64,000 nt of DNA, taken from Cellulophaga baltica (GTDB lineage Bacteria; Bacteroidota; Bacteroidia; Flavobacteriales; Flavobacteriaceae). Below the pieces are notes generated by a model that was given only the letters and a program-made list of their open reading frames with translations, ran no database searches and was not told where the DNA came from. Numbering within the stretch: the first letter of the stretch is position 1; every line of letters starts with the position of its first letter. Location of the stretch: NCBI RefSeq assembly GCF_900102165.1, contig NZ_FNBD01000004.1, forward strand, positions 62,001-126,000, written 5' to 3'. Position numbers and translations under genes: made by a program. Of this stretch, positions 42,148 to 51,632 are shown in pieces.

Positions 42148-43215
42148 CTAAGAGTTTCTTAACAAGAAGGCTATGGTATCAACATTATCTGCATAGTCTG
42201 TTAATTGTGGGTTTTGTGTGTTTCCAAATTTGATTTCAGAATCAAACAAATTATGAGAAACAATACATTGAATTTTTTCTTGATCCCCGATTATTTTTTC
42301 TTTTAATACTTCTAAATTTTCATATTCTTCATAAAATAAAGAAGCAATAGGAGAGGAGTAACTTTCATCTTTCTTTAGGATTAAAAATCCGTTTTCTAAG
42401 AGTTTAAAGTTACTCATAAGGTATACCGCTTTATTATAATCATAATTATTGGCATACTTTACTTGTTCTATAATAGGGTGAAAATCATATAAAGATTCAA
42501 ATAATAAATCGAAGTTATAGCCCTTAGGAACAAAAAGTTTGGAGACACTTCTGCATCCTAATCCGTAATAAAGAAAAATATCATCTCCCAAAGCTTTCAA
42601 TTGTTCAGGAGATTCCTTTCCTGTTAACAAGGCTACAGAATTTCTATTTCTACGAATTATATATGGCTTATCTTTGAAATAATGTTCAAAATAGCGTGCG
42701 GTATTATTACTTCCGGTGGCAATAACAGCATCAAAATCAGAAAGTTTATTGGTTTCAAAATTTATGAAACCTTTTAATTCTGGAGCCAATGAAACTAGGA
42801 TCTCCGCAACCTGCGGCAATAAGATATTATCATTTGAAGATAACTTTATTAATGCTTTATTTCCTGTTAGTAAAACACAAAGAACATCATGAAACCCTAC
42901 TAATGGAATATTACCCGCTAAAATAAGAGCAATGGTTTTAGGAGATTTATCTTGTTGGAAGCGATAAGGGGCAAGCCAAGTATTTAAGTGTACTTCTGTA
43001 AGAGCATTTGCCCAACTATTGAAGCTAAAAAGTATGTTTTTGCGAGTAAACCATCCATTTTTATGTTTTGCTAATGCTATTTTATCTTCTAAAGCATTAA
43101 AAGATGGAATGGAATGTTCAAGCTTACCTTGCAGATTGTTAGTAGAATCGCAAAATTCTCTAAAAAAAGTACCAAGTTTAACAAAAGCTTTAATTCGTTG
43201 TGTATGGTCTGTCAT
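42148..43215 (-). CDS. Acyl-CoA reductase, LuxC-like
   Basis: A 355-residue protein of the LuxC/aldehyde-dehydrogenase-like acyl-CoA reductase family, predicted to reduce an acyl-CoA or acyl-enzyme to the aldehyde. Nucleotide-binding region 'IALILAGNIPLVGFHDVL', 'VIATGSNNTARYF' and a candidate catalytic Cys221 in YYGLGCRSVSKLFVP. It is divergent from a ferredoxin gene (106 bp) and upstream of serC-serA on the same strand; its substrate in Flavobacteriaceae is not known to me. Confidence 0.8.
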   Translation of the reverse strand: MTDHTQRIKAFVKLGTFFREFCDSTNNLQGKLEHSIPSFNALEDKIALAKHKNGWFTRKNILFSFNSWANALTEVHLNTWLAPYRFQQDKSPKTIALILAGNIPLVGFHDVLCVLLTGNKALIKLSSNDNILLPQVAEILVSLAPELKGFINFETNKLSDFDAVIATGSNNTARYFEHYFKDKPYIIRRNRNSVALLTGKESPEQLKALGDDIFLYYGLGCRSVSKLFVPKGYNFDLLFESLYDFHPIIEQVKYANNYDYNKAVYLMSNFKLLENGFLILKKDESYSSPIASLFYEEYENLEVLKEKIIGDQEKIQCIVSHNLFDSEIKFGNTQNPQLTDYADNVDTIAFLLRNS

Positions 43216-43321
43216 TATATTTGTATAGGATTGTATTAGGTTTTACCTTTGTGCAAAAGTATTGATACTGAAATAAATTCAATATAAATACTGGAATTAA
43301 TTCAGAAAAGAAAAAGAAAAT

Positions 43322-43675
43322 ATGGCAATTATAATAACTGATGAGTGTATAAATTGCGGAGCATGCGAACCAGAATGCCCAAATACAGCAATATATGAAG
43401 GCGCTGACGAATGGCGTTATAGTGACGGAACCTCTTTAAAAGGTCAGGTGGTTTTACCTAACGGTAAAGAAGTTGACGCGGACGATGTTCAAGAGCCAAT
43501 AAGTGATGAAGTGTATTATATATCTCCTGATAAATGTACAGAATGTATGGGCTTTCATGAAGAACCACAGTGTGCTGCGGTTTGTCCTGTAGATTGTTGT
43601 GTACCAGATGATGATCATGTGGAGACAGAAGAAGTTTTATTAGAAAAGCAAAAATTTATGCACCCAGAGGGGTAG
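43322..43675 (+). CDS. 2[4Fe-4S] ferredoxin
   Basis: A 117-residue electron carrier. First cluster motif Cys9-x2-Cys12-x2-Cys15-x3-Cys19; second Cys72-x2-Cys75-x8-Cys84-x3-Cys88 with further Cys92 and Cys93. The enlarged x8 spacing and extra C-terminal part are typical of the Allochromatium-type low-potential ferredoxins. Between the clusters is a 50-residue insert. Divergent from the acyl-CoA reductase gene. Confidence 0.93.
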   Translation: MAIIITDECINCGACEPECPNTAIYEGADEWRYSDGTSLKGQVVLPNGKEVDADDVQEPISDEVYYISPDKCTECMGFHEEPQCAAVCPVDCCVPDDDHVETEEVLLEKQKFMHPEG

Positions 43676-43687
43676 TATACGTTTAAG

Positions 43688-43731
43688 ATAAAAAAAGCCC
43701 GAACTACAGTATGTAGTTCGGGCTTTTTTTA
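43688..43731 (+). terminator. Terminator of the ferredoxin gene
   Basis: GC-rich stem AAAAAAAGCCCGAACTACA with its complement and a T7 run, 12 bp past the ferredoxin stop. Confidence 0.9.
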
Positions 43732-43761
43732 TGCAAGTATTATTAATAACATAGTTCTAAT

Positions 43762-43790
43762 AAAAAAAGCTACCGGTTAAGGTAGCTTTT
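43762..43790 (-). terminator. Terminator of the tandem TonB receptor genes
   Basis: AAAAGCTACC and GGTAGCTTTT pair perfectly around GGTTAA. The minus-strand T-run lies on the far side, fitting the receptor gene ending at 43810. Confidence 0.75.
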
Positions 43791-43809
43791 CAGGTTGACT
43801 AATTACTAA

Positions 43810-46656
43810 TTAAAACCTATAGTTAATGGATAAGTTTAGCATAGTTCCTAATTGACTAAAATGGTAACCATCATAAGTCATTTGTGAGTATCGTTGATTG
43901 AATGTAATTAAATCAGATTGATTTTTAATTGCAGTCTGACCACTAGACGTTATAGTTGTGTCGTCTATGATTGCCTGACCTGCAGCATTTTCAGCTTTGA
44001 AAGACCATTCTGGTAATATATTAAATAAGTTGTTGATGTTAAATGCAATAGTTAACTTCTCTGTTGCATTAAAATTAATACCTAAATCACTTACAATTTT
44101 TGGTGTAAATTCAGTTCTTAAATTTTCATCTAAACCTTGTTGCTTAAAGGTAGTTTTACCAAAATAAGTGTTGTTAAAAGAAAAACCAAATTTGTTGATT
44201 TCATAGTTTGCACCAAGAATCCACTTAGTTTCTGGTCTAGAGGTAAAGAATAAGGCTTCTTGGGTTGCATTAACAACAGATTGACCTGATTCTGCAACTA
44301 AGGCGATATCTTTAACAGCTCCATCTCTTTCGTTCTGAATGGTGTAATTTCCAGATAAATTTAAATCTAAATTACCATTACCAATTTCAATGTTCTTTTT
44401 GCTAAGTACCACATCTAAACCAGAAGTTTTTGTGTCTATAGCATTAGAAAAGAAACTTACATCAGATAAATTATTATCTCTTAAGATATCATCTAAAGCG
44501 GTCGTACCAATATTATTTCCGTCGTTATCAAAAGCTGTTCCTCCTATTTCTGAACCTAAAACAATACGGTCTTTTACGGCAATATTATAATAATCAACAG
44601 TGAAACTAAAATTATTAGCAAGTTTTCCACCAAAACCAACAGTAAAATTGTTAGAAGTTTCAGCATCTAGTTGAGGAATACCTAAAAGCTTCGCTTGTGT
44701 AGAGACATTATTAATTAGCCCCCCCACTTGAATCCCTTGTCCAGGTACAAAACTATATTGTGCTTTTTGTGTATAAATTTGGTGTAGGGTAGGTGCTCTA
44801 AATCCAGAAGAGATGGAAGCTCTAGCGGTAAGTTGATCCGTTAATTTTAAACGAGAACTAAACTTATAGACAAATGTATTTCCAAAATCAGAATAATTTT
44901 CTGTTCTAATGGTACCACTTAATAAAAATGCATCAGTTACGTCATAATCTAAAGATAAATAACCCCCAAAATTGTAACGGTTGAATTTTCCTGAATTCTC
45001 AGGACTATTTCCTGCAAATGAATCTGCACCACCACCATCATAAGAAGCTAATTCTCCCTCAATTACTTCAAAAGTTTCAGCTCTAAATTCGGCTCCAATA
45101 CCAATACTTACTTTATCGGATAATAATCTAGAAATATCAATATTTCCTACATTATGTGAAAATTTTGTACCTCCTGGATCAAAAGATTGTTGACTGTTTT
45201 CTCTGTATAGTTGAGATCCTTCTGTGATTTCCCCGTCATCTACTGTACCATTACCGTTTGCATCAACCCATGTAGATGGAGAATACACAACGTTTCTATT
45301 GTGTGTATCACTTACCGTATAAGTTTGAGAATTACCACCAGTGGTAAAGCTTGCATCAATATTCCAATCGTTCTTAGTTGTTTTAAAGCCAATAGTTCCA
45401 TTATAATCACTTAATAAACCTTCAAAAGTAGGTACATAGCCATCATAACCATTTTCTGTAGTTGGATTATCTCCAGGAAAGAAATCTGCTAGATAAGGAA
45501 ACCCAGTATTTTCATCAAGAGTTCTCCAATAAGGTGTTCTGTAATTCGCAAAACTATTTACTTTTTTATAGACATATGCTGCATTTGCATATAATTTAGT
45601 GTTTTCGCTTAAATCATAGCCCATATTCATTTCAAACTTAGCTGCAGCAGTTTCAGGAGAACCATTAATATTTCCTGCATCTGGTTTACGATCTAAAAAT
45701 TCTTGAACAAAACCTAAATCAGCTCCAAAACCTAGATCGCCATCAGCTTCACCTAAAGCACTTACGGTTCCTGGTCTGTTAGACTGATTAAGTTTAGATA
45801 AATCTATAGTGTAGTTGATAAAACCTTTATCCTCATTAATAGTAGAACCGTTATTTACCGAAACACCAAACATTTCGCCATCTCCTTCAGTAGTAATTCC
45901 TGTTCTAATTGTTGCAGAACCTTCAGTAGGACTATCTTTAAGAATGATGTTCATAACACCAGCAATTGCATCAGAACCATATTGAGCAGATGCACCATCA
46001 CGTAAAATTTCAACTCTCTTAATCGCATCTTGAGGAATTGCAGAGATATCAGCTCCTGTTTCACCACGGCCTGGAGAGGTTTGCGTGTATAATAAGGCAC
46101 TTAAATTTTTACGCTTTCCATTAATTAATATTAATGTTCTAGAAGGTCCCATATTTCTAATTTCATAGGGATCTAATAAAGAAGTTGCATCATTTACAGG
46201 AGTTTGTACCGTATTAAAAGATGGTATTTTGTACTGTAACGCTTTATCAAATGAAGCTTGGCCGGTAGATGTTAAATCTTTAGCACCGATAACATCAACA
46301 GGTAATGCACTATCTACATTACTTCTTGGAGCTGTTCTTGATCCTACAACAACAAATTCATCTAATTGATTACCTTCAGATAAAGTTACATTGATGGTGG
46401 TTTGACCTCCAATTTTCTTCTCTTTGGTTTCAAAACCAATGTAACTAAATACTAAGGTTCCGTCACTAGGTGCTTCGATGGTGTAGTTCCCATCAAAGTC
46501 TGTAGTAGTTCCATTCGTAGACCCTTTAACAACAATATTGGCTCCCGCTAGTGGAATACCATCACCGTCTTTCACGGTTCCTTTTACTTCGCTTTGCGAG
46601 AAAAGGCTTGTAACACTAAAAATTAGTGTTAGTAATAATAAATTAGTCAATTTCAT
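43810..46656 (-). CDS. TonB-dependent receptor, second of a tandem paralogous pair
   Basis: Outer-membrane receptor of 948 residues with signal peptide (ends near LFSQ), CarboxypepD_reg-like domain ('GTVKDGDGIPLAGANIVVKGSTNGTTTDFDGNY'-type start, about 24-100), TonB-proximal DEFVVVGSRTAPRS, plug with ILINGKRKN and 'RVEILRDGASAQYGSDAIAGVMNI', and a barrel ending in NYRF. It lacks the STN domain of its neighbour and no SusD follows, so it is not a classical glycan importer. 118 bp from the upstream paralogue; both likely respond to the sigma/FecR pair. The substrate is unknown. Confidence 0.88.
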   Translation of the reverse strand: MKLTNLLLLTLIFSVTSLFSQSEVKGTVKDGDGIPLAGANIVVKGSTNGTTTDFDGNYTIEAPSDGTLVFSYIGFETKEKKIGGQTTINVTLSEGNQLDEFVVVGSRTAPRSNVDSALPVDVIGAKDLTSTGQASFDKALQYKIPSFNTVQTPVNDATSLLDPYEIRNMGPSRTLILINGKRKNLSALLYTQTSPGRGETGADISAIPQDAIKRVEILRDGASAQYGSDAIAGVMNIILKDSPTEGSATIRTGITTEGDGEMFGVSVNNGSTINEDKGFINYTIDLSKLNQSNRPGTVSALGEADGDLGFGADLGFVQEFLDRKPDAGNINGSPETAAAKFEMNMGYDLSENTKLYANAAYVYKKVNSFANYRTPYWRTLDENTGFPYLADFFPGDNPTTENGYDGYVPTFEGLLSDYNGTIGFKTTKNDWNIDASFTTGGNSQTYTVSDTHNRNVVYSPSTWVDANGNGTVDDGEITEGSQLYRENSQQSFDPGGTKFSHNVGNIDISRLLSDKVSIGIGAEFRAETFEVIEGELASYDGGGADSFAGNSPENSGKFNRYNFGGYLSLDYDVTDAFLLSGTIRTENYSDFGNTFVYKFSSRLKLTDQLTARASISSGFRAPTLHQIYTQKAQYSFVPGQGIQVGGLINNVSTQAKLLGIPQLDAETSNNFTVGFGGKLANNFSFTVDYYNIAVKDRIVLGSEIGGTAFDNDGNNIGTTALDDILRDNNLSDVSFFSNAIDTKTSGLDVVLSKKNIEIGNGNLDLNLSGNYTIQNERDGAVKDIALVAESGQSVVNATQEALFFTSRPETKWILGANYEINKFGFSFNNTYFGKTTFKQQGLDENLRTEFTPKIVSDLGINFNATEKLTIAFNINNLFNILPEWSFKAENAAGQAIIDDTTITSSGQTAIKNQSDLITFNQRYSQMTYDGYHFSQLGTMLNLSINYRF

Positions 46657-46773
46657 AAATAGTGATTTTAAAGATTAATTAGTAATTAAGGTATATCTCG
46701 TGTGAGAAAGATATTAAATTGTAATTATGTATAGGAATTTTATGTATTATTAAATCATAAAATTCTTACTTTG

Positions 46774-49731
46774 TTAGAATTTGAAATTTAAGCCAGCTCT
46801 TATTGTGGTGCCATTGAAACCAAATTGATTGACCTCCCAAGGATATTTAAAACGTCCACCCAAGTCAGTAACGACATCTCCTTTTGTAATAATTTCATCA
46901 GGGTAAACATTGAGTAAGTTGTTTACTCCTATGTTGGCACTTATCTTGCTAGACAAATTATAATTAAGGATTAGATCCGTAATAATTTTACCAGAGAAAG
47001 TTTGGTCTTTATCAATATCGATGGCATGTTGCCATGTTACTTCGCCGAAATAAGTATTGTTAAATACAACGGTAAGTTCTTTTATGGTGTAATCTAATCC
47101 TAATAGGACCTTAGACTTAGGTCTAGCGGAAATAATTCTAGACTCTTCTTTTCTATTGAATACGTCATAATTATTTTGTGCTAAAAGGGTAGGAGTGTTA
47201 ATCTCTCCGTCAATTTTAGTTTCATTAAAATTAGCAGAAAGAGTTGTATTTAAATAACCTTCGCCCAAAGAGATATTTTTGTAGGAAGCTACTAAATCTA
47301 CTCCGTTGGTAGTCGTATTTACGGCATTAACGAAAAATTTAAGACTAGTAATAGAGTTATTTATTAATATTTGCTCTACAGGGTTGGTACTTGTGTTATC
47401 CCCATCAAATCCTATTTCTCCTGTAAAAAGGACTCTGTCATCCATTTTTACATTATAATAATCTAATGCTACAGTGAAATCATTTGCTATTTTATAAGTA
47501 AGACCTGCTGAAATATTTTTAGAGGTCTCTGCAGTTAATTGTGGTACTCCTAAACCATCACGTATTACGGGATCCACATTATTAAATGTACCTTGGTTAG
47601 ATATGGTATTTCCAGAAACCAATGTTTGTACATTGCTTAAGTATATTTGGTGTAGAGAAGGAGCTCTAAATCCTGTACTGTAAGATGCCCTAATAGCGCC
47701 TTTGCTATCTCCTAATAAATACCTAGAGCTTACTTTCCAAGAGCTATTACTGCCAAAATCGCTAAAATCTTCAAACCTGATAGCTCCTCCTATCAAAAAG
47801 GCTTCCGTGATATCCCATTCTAAATCTCCATAGATGCCAAAATTATTTCTATTAGCAATAACGGCATTGGAGGGCTGTAGGCCAGGGAATGATTGTGCTC
47901 CTCCTGAAATGTATGATGCAGACTCTCCTGCCTTAGCAGTAAAGCGTTCTTTTCTAACCTCCGCACCAAAAGCCATATTCAAATCACCAAAACCTCTAGA
48001 GAAATCTAAATTGCTTAAGGTGTTACTAAAGGTATAGGCGCCGACATCAAATGAAGTAGGGCTATTAGCTCCTAAAGCAGGGTTTAAACTATTGCTTACG
48101 GTATAATCTACAGCATTTCTACCATAGGTTCCGCTTAAATCTACATTAAAGCCTAAAAACTTGGTTTTCACCCCGACTGTTACATTATTGTCTCTTATAT
48201 CAGTTTCAAATGACGGTTGAAAACCATCATAAATTTCGTTTTCATCATGAAGTAGATTAAATGGGTCGCCCACCCAATATGGAGCTCTATATAGAGCAAA
48301 GCTTTTACCTGTTCTATAAGTAAGTCCTCCAAAAGTATAGAACTCACCGGTGTCATTTCCGAAGGGAACGCCAGCGTTGAAAAATACATCGGCATTTTTC
48401 ATTTCTGGCTGACCAATAGTCATTCCTAAATCAGGATTTTCCACGAGCCAATCTCCCCATGTAGGATCATTTGCCGCAACTCCAAACAAAGAATCTTCTC
48501 CAGGTGTTCCTGCTCTATTGGTCGATTCTTGTTGATAGTATCCCAACGTAAAATTTAGATATCCGCCATTGTCACCTAAGTTTATAGAGGAATTCAGATC
48601 TGCACCAATATTAAAGCCATCTCCTTCTGTGGTTATTCCTGTGTTAACGTTTACAGTAGTGTACTCTACGTTTTTCTTTAAAACCATATTTATTATACCA
48701 GCTATGGCATCAGAACCATATTGTGCAGAGGCTCCGTCCCGTAAAACTTCTACACGTTCTATTGCTGCGGAAGGTATACTTTTTAAATCGACACCAACTT
48801 CCCCTTTTCCAGGAGTATCATTTATATAGACTAAAGCACTTTGGTTTTTTCGTTTTCCATTTACCAATACCAAAGTTCTACTAGGGCCTAATCCTCGCAA
48901 ATCAGCAGGGTCAAAGTGTGCAGTGGCATCGGAAACAGTTTGGTTTGTGGAGTTAAAAGAGGGTACTTTATAGGTAAGCATCTTATCTACGGTAGGCTGT
49001 CCTGTACTTCTAAGTTCAGAAACTCCAATGTTATCTATAGGTACGGCAGATTCAATTGCTGTTCTAGGTTTAGAACGATTACCTACCATAATAATCTCAT
49101 CTAATTGCTCTCCTTCGTTTAAACTTACATTTATAGTGTTTCTTCCGGCTATTTTCTGTTCTGTGGTATTGTATCCAATATAGCTAAAAACTAGCGTAGC
49201 ATTATCACTAACGGTAAGCGTATAATTCCCGTCAAAATCTGTTGTGGTTCCATTTGTGGTTCCTTTTTCAACAATATTAGCACCAGCTAAAGGAATACCG
49301 TCTTGATCTATAATTTTTCCTGAAACGGAATTTTGAATCTCTAAAAAACTTAATGAAGTGTGGATGTCTTTTGAAGTACCAACTTGTACTTTTTCAAGAA
49401 TACTTCGTCTTACCTTTTTTCCGTAAACAGCATAATACTTATTACCAAGATATTCAAAATCAAAACTAGTCTTCTCTTCAAGCTTATTTAAAATTTTATC
49501 TAAACGATTATAATTGTACTCTTCCGGATTTAGTGAAGATCCAGAAAGTGCATCAGGATTATACGTAAAATAAACTGTGTGTTTTTTGCTTACTTCATCT
49601 AGAAAAGTGACTAAGGCTACTTTTGCATTTTCACTTTCTAATGTAATAGGTTCATTTGCAGTAACATATTTTATGTGCGCTACTAGAAAAATGAATAGAA
49701 GCAGTGTTTTAATTGGAGTTCTCCCGTTCAT
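46774..49731 (-). CDS. STN-domain TonB-dependent receptor (transducer)
   Basis: A 985-residue receptor. After the signal peptide comes a secretin/TonB N-terminal (STN) domain (about 27-110), which interacts with FecR, then a CarboxypepD_reg domain, DEIIMVGNRSKPRT, the plug with 'RVEVLRDGASAQYGSDAIAGIINM', and a barrel ending in NFKF. It starts 23 bp after the FecR stop; together with the ECF sigma it forms a cell-surface signalling unit. It is clearly paralogous to the downstream receptor. Confidence 0.9.
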   Translation of the reverse strand: MNGRTPIKTLLLFIFLVAHIKYVTANEPITLESENAKVALVTFLDEVSKKHTVYFTYNPDALSGSSLNPEEYNYNRLDKILNKLEEKTSFDFEYLGNKYYAVYGKKVRRSILEKVQVGTSKDIHTSLSFLEIQNSVSGKIIDQDGIPLAGANIVEKGTTNGTTTDFDGNYTLTVSDNATLVFSYIGYNTTEQKIAGRNTINVSLNEGEQLDEIIMVGNRSKPRTAIESAVPIDNIGVSELRSTGQPTVDKMLTYKVPSFNSTNQTVSDATAHFDPADLRGLGPSRTLVLVNGKRKNQSALVYINDTPGKGEVGVDLKSIPSAAIERVEVLRDGASAQYGSDAIAGIINMVLKKNVEYTTVNVNTGITTEGDGFNIGADLNSSINLGDNGGYLNFTLGYYQQESTNRAGTPGEDSLFGVAANDPTWGDWLVENPDLGMTIGQPEMKNADVFFNAGVPFGNDTGEFYTFGGLTYRTGKSFALYRAPYWVGDPFNLLHDENEIYDGFQPSFETDIRDNNVTVGVKTKFLGFNVDLSGTYGRNAVDYTVSNSLNPALGANSPTSFDVGAYTFSNTLSNLDFSRGFGDLNMAFGAEVRKERFTAKAGESASYISGGAQSFPGLQPSNAVIANRNNFGIYGDLEWDITEAFLIGGAIRFEDFSDFGSNSSWKVSSRYLLGDSKGAIRASYSTGFRAPSLHQIYLSNVQTLVSGNTISNQGTFNNVDPVIRDGLGVPQLTAETSKNISAGLTYKIANDFTVALDYYNVKMDDRVLFTGEIGFDGDNTSTNPVEQILINNSITSLKFFVNAVNTTTNGVDLVASYKNISLGEGYLNTTLSANFNETKIDGEINTPTLLAQNNYDVFNRKEESRIISARPKSKVLLGLDYTIKELTVVFNNTYFGEVTWQHAIDIDKDQTFSGKIITDLILNYNLSSKISANIGVNNLLNVYPDEIITKGDVVTDLGGRFKYPWEVNQFGFNGTTIRAGLNFKF

Positions 49732-49765
49732 ATTAGTGAATTTAATTAGTGAATTTAATTAGTGA
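49732..49765. repeat. 13-bp tandem repeat at the FecR/receptor junction
   Basis: ATTAGTGAATTTA occurs twice in full and once in part, covering the FecR stop codon and nearly the whole 23-bp gap before the receptor's ATG. Confidence 0.8.
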
Positions 49766-50756
49766 TAATTAGTAAGTTGTCGTCTATATGGTCTATTTTG
49801 ATTCCTGCAGATTTCTCTATAGCTTTAATGCAGATGTTCAAATTTCCGTTGGGTATACCGCCTGTAAGCATTATTTTCTTTGACTTTTCATCTTTAAATT
49901 CTGTAGTTACGCCATAAGAATTTTCTAAGTAATGCATCACCTCAAGTAATGAGATGTTATTAAAAACAAACGTTTCTTCTCTCCAGAAAGAATAGTCAAG
50001 CTTAGAATTTATGATTTCATGCGAGAAAAGATCACTTTTATTGGAATATGTGGCAATCTCACCAGGTTTCATTTTTTTTCGTGACCCATTTTTTAATTCT
50101 AATTGAATAGATCCCTCATCTAGTAATACTTTTGTTTTTTCGTCTCTCGTATTCACATTAAAATGTGTCCCGAAAACTTCTACCTTAAGATCATTAGTGG
50201 TTACCCAAAATTTAGCTTTAGTAGAGGGTTTAGATTTTACCTTGAAATAAGCTTCACCTTGTAGCATAACATTCCTAGGATTTTCAATTTCATATTGTAA
50301 TTCTGAATTGCCATTTAAAACAACAGTGGTACCATCAGATAGTGTTAAATTGATGGTTTCTCCAAAACCAGTTTTTTGAACTACATAAGTTTTGTTTTCT
50401 TGAAAATTATAAAATACGATAAGTAGGGTTGCTATAAAAAAGCCAACAGCTGCTAAAATGTATTTAGAGGCGGTTGATTTTTTTCTAGGAATATCTGTTA
50501 TGGTATTGTTTGTGTTTATTTTAGATAATACGTCGTTAAGTTTATTTTCAATAAATTCTGGTTCAAGAGTATTATCCTTAAAATTGATTCCTAAAATAAT
50601 ATCTCGAGCAGTGAATACAGTTTCTGCGTAATCAGAATTAACATCAATCCATTTATTCCAAAATGTCACATCATTCCTATTTCTTTTGTACACCCAATTT
50701 TTAAATGAAGTGTCTTCCAAAAGATTCTCTAATAGATGTTGTTTGCTTTCTTCCAT
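49755..50756 (-). CDS. FecR-family anti-sigma factor
   Basis: Inner-membrane regulator of 333 residues: cytoplasmic N terminus, one transmembrane helix (about 99-117), periplasmic FecR domain (about 125-225) and a C-terminal DUF4974 domain (about 260-330). It holds the ECF sigma inactive until the STN receptor binds its substrate. The gene is between the sigma factor and the receptor, in the same direction. Confidence 0.92.
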   Translation of the reverse strand: MEESKQHLLENLLEDTSFKNWVYKRNRNDVTFWNKWIDVNSDYAETVFTARDIILGINFKDNTLEPEFIENKLNDVLSKINTNNTITDIPRKKSTASKYILAAVGFFIATLLIVFYNFQENKTYVVQKTGFGETINLTLSDGTTVVLNGNSELQYEIENPRNVMLQGEAYFKVKSKPSTKAKFWVTTNDLKVEVFGTHFNVNTRDEKTKVLLDEGSIQLELKNGSRKKMKPGEIATYSNKSDLFSHEIINSKLDYSFWREETFVFNNISLLEVMHYLENSYGVTTEFKDEKSKKIMLTGGIPNGNLNICIKAIEKSAGIKIDHIDDNLLIITN

Positions 50757-50845
50757 GCTTTAATTTGTATAACCAATTATGCCGTTATATGTATAAAGAG
50801 AGAGGAGGGTGAATTTTATACCCTATTAAATTGAAAAAAAATGAA

Positions 50846-51421
50846 TTATTTTTTCAAAATAGCTGAAAGCATATTGTTTTCAATGGTTTTTCTGATTTTT
50901 GAAAAAGCTTTTTGAAGTGTATTTAAAACACTTTGATAAGAAATATCCATAGTACTGGCAATTTCAGACATAGATAAAGCTCCATAATACTTTAAATAAA
51001 TAACTTCTCTTTCTCTAGGAGCAAGTGTGTTTAAGATTAAAGTTATAGAACTTGTTTGTGCAAAAGAAATTTCTTGATGAATTTTTAGCTCTTCGGGTGA
51101 AAATTCAAAATTAGATGAATTTTGAGTATCCGAATTCAAGTCCGTAAAATTACGTTCTTTTTTAAGTGCGCTGAATAGTGTTCTTCTAAAAGAGATAAAT
51201 AGGTAGGCTTTGATGTTTTTGACTTCCCCAATGGTATTTCTGTTTTCATACAGGTAGACGAAAAAGCCTTGAAGGCAATCTTCTGTTACACAGGTGTTGC
51301 TACACAGTTTTATGCCGTAATTATATAAAGGTGAGTAGTATTTTTTAAATAGTAAAGAAAAGGCATTAGTATCCCCTTGTAAAAATAAGGACCATATAAT
51401 TTCTTCATTATTTAAAGACAT
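50846..51421 (-). CDS. ECF RNA polymerase sigma factor (FecI-like)
   Basis: A 191-residue sigma-70 factor with region 2 (about 20-90: 'LFKKYYSPLYNYGIKLCSNTCVTEDCLQGFFVYLYEN') and region 4 (about 125-180: 'LAPREREVIYLKYYGALSMSEIASTMDISYQSVLNTLQKAFSKIR'). It should direct transcription of the receptor genes once FecR releases it. First gene of the cassette. Confidence 0.93.
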   Translation of the reverse strand: MSLNNEEIIWSLFLQGDTNAFSLLFKKYYSPLYNYGIKLCSNTCVTEDCLQGFFVYLYENRNTIGEVKNIKAYLFISFRRTLFSALKKERNFTDLNSDTQNSSNFEFSPEELKIHQEISFAQTSSITLILNTLAPREREVIYLKYYGALSMSEIASTMDISYQSVLNTLQKAFSKIRKTIENNMLSAILKK

Positions 51422-51601
51422 AAACTTTATTTGATAGATTTTAAATGTATGACAATAAAGTTAATTAAAGGTTAAATTAATAAAATAATTGAATAATTAT
51501 TGATTTTTAATACTTTACATTAAAGAATGTTCAGTTTTCTGTTGTTTTCATTTAATTTTCTTTAGTTTGATTCGTGTTGCAGATATTTATAAGGTAAAGA
51601 T

Positions 51602-51609
51602 TATATTTG
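51602..51609 (+). promoter_or_regulatory. Candidate -7 box for ychF
   Basis: TATATTTG matches TAnnTTTG and lies 23 bp before the ychF ATG; a TTG about 22 nt upstream is a possible -33 element. Confidence 0.5.
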
Positions 51610-51632
51610 CATCTTCTTAAAATAGAGAATTG

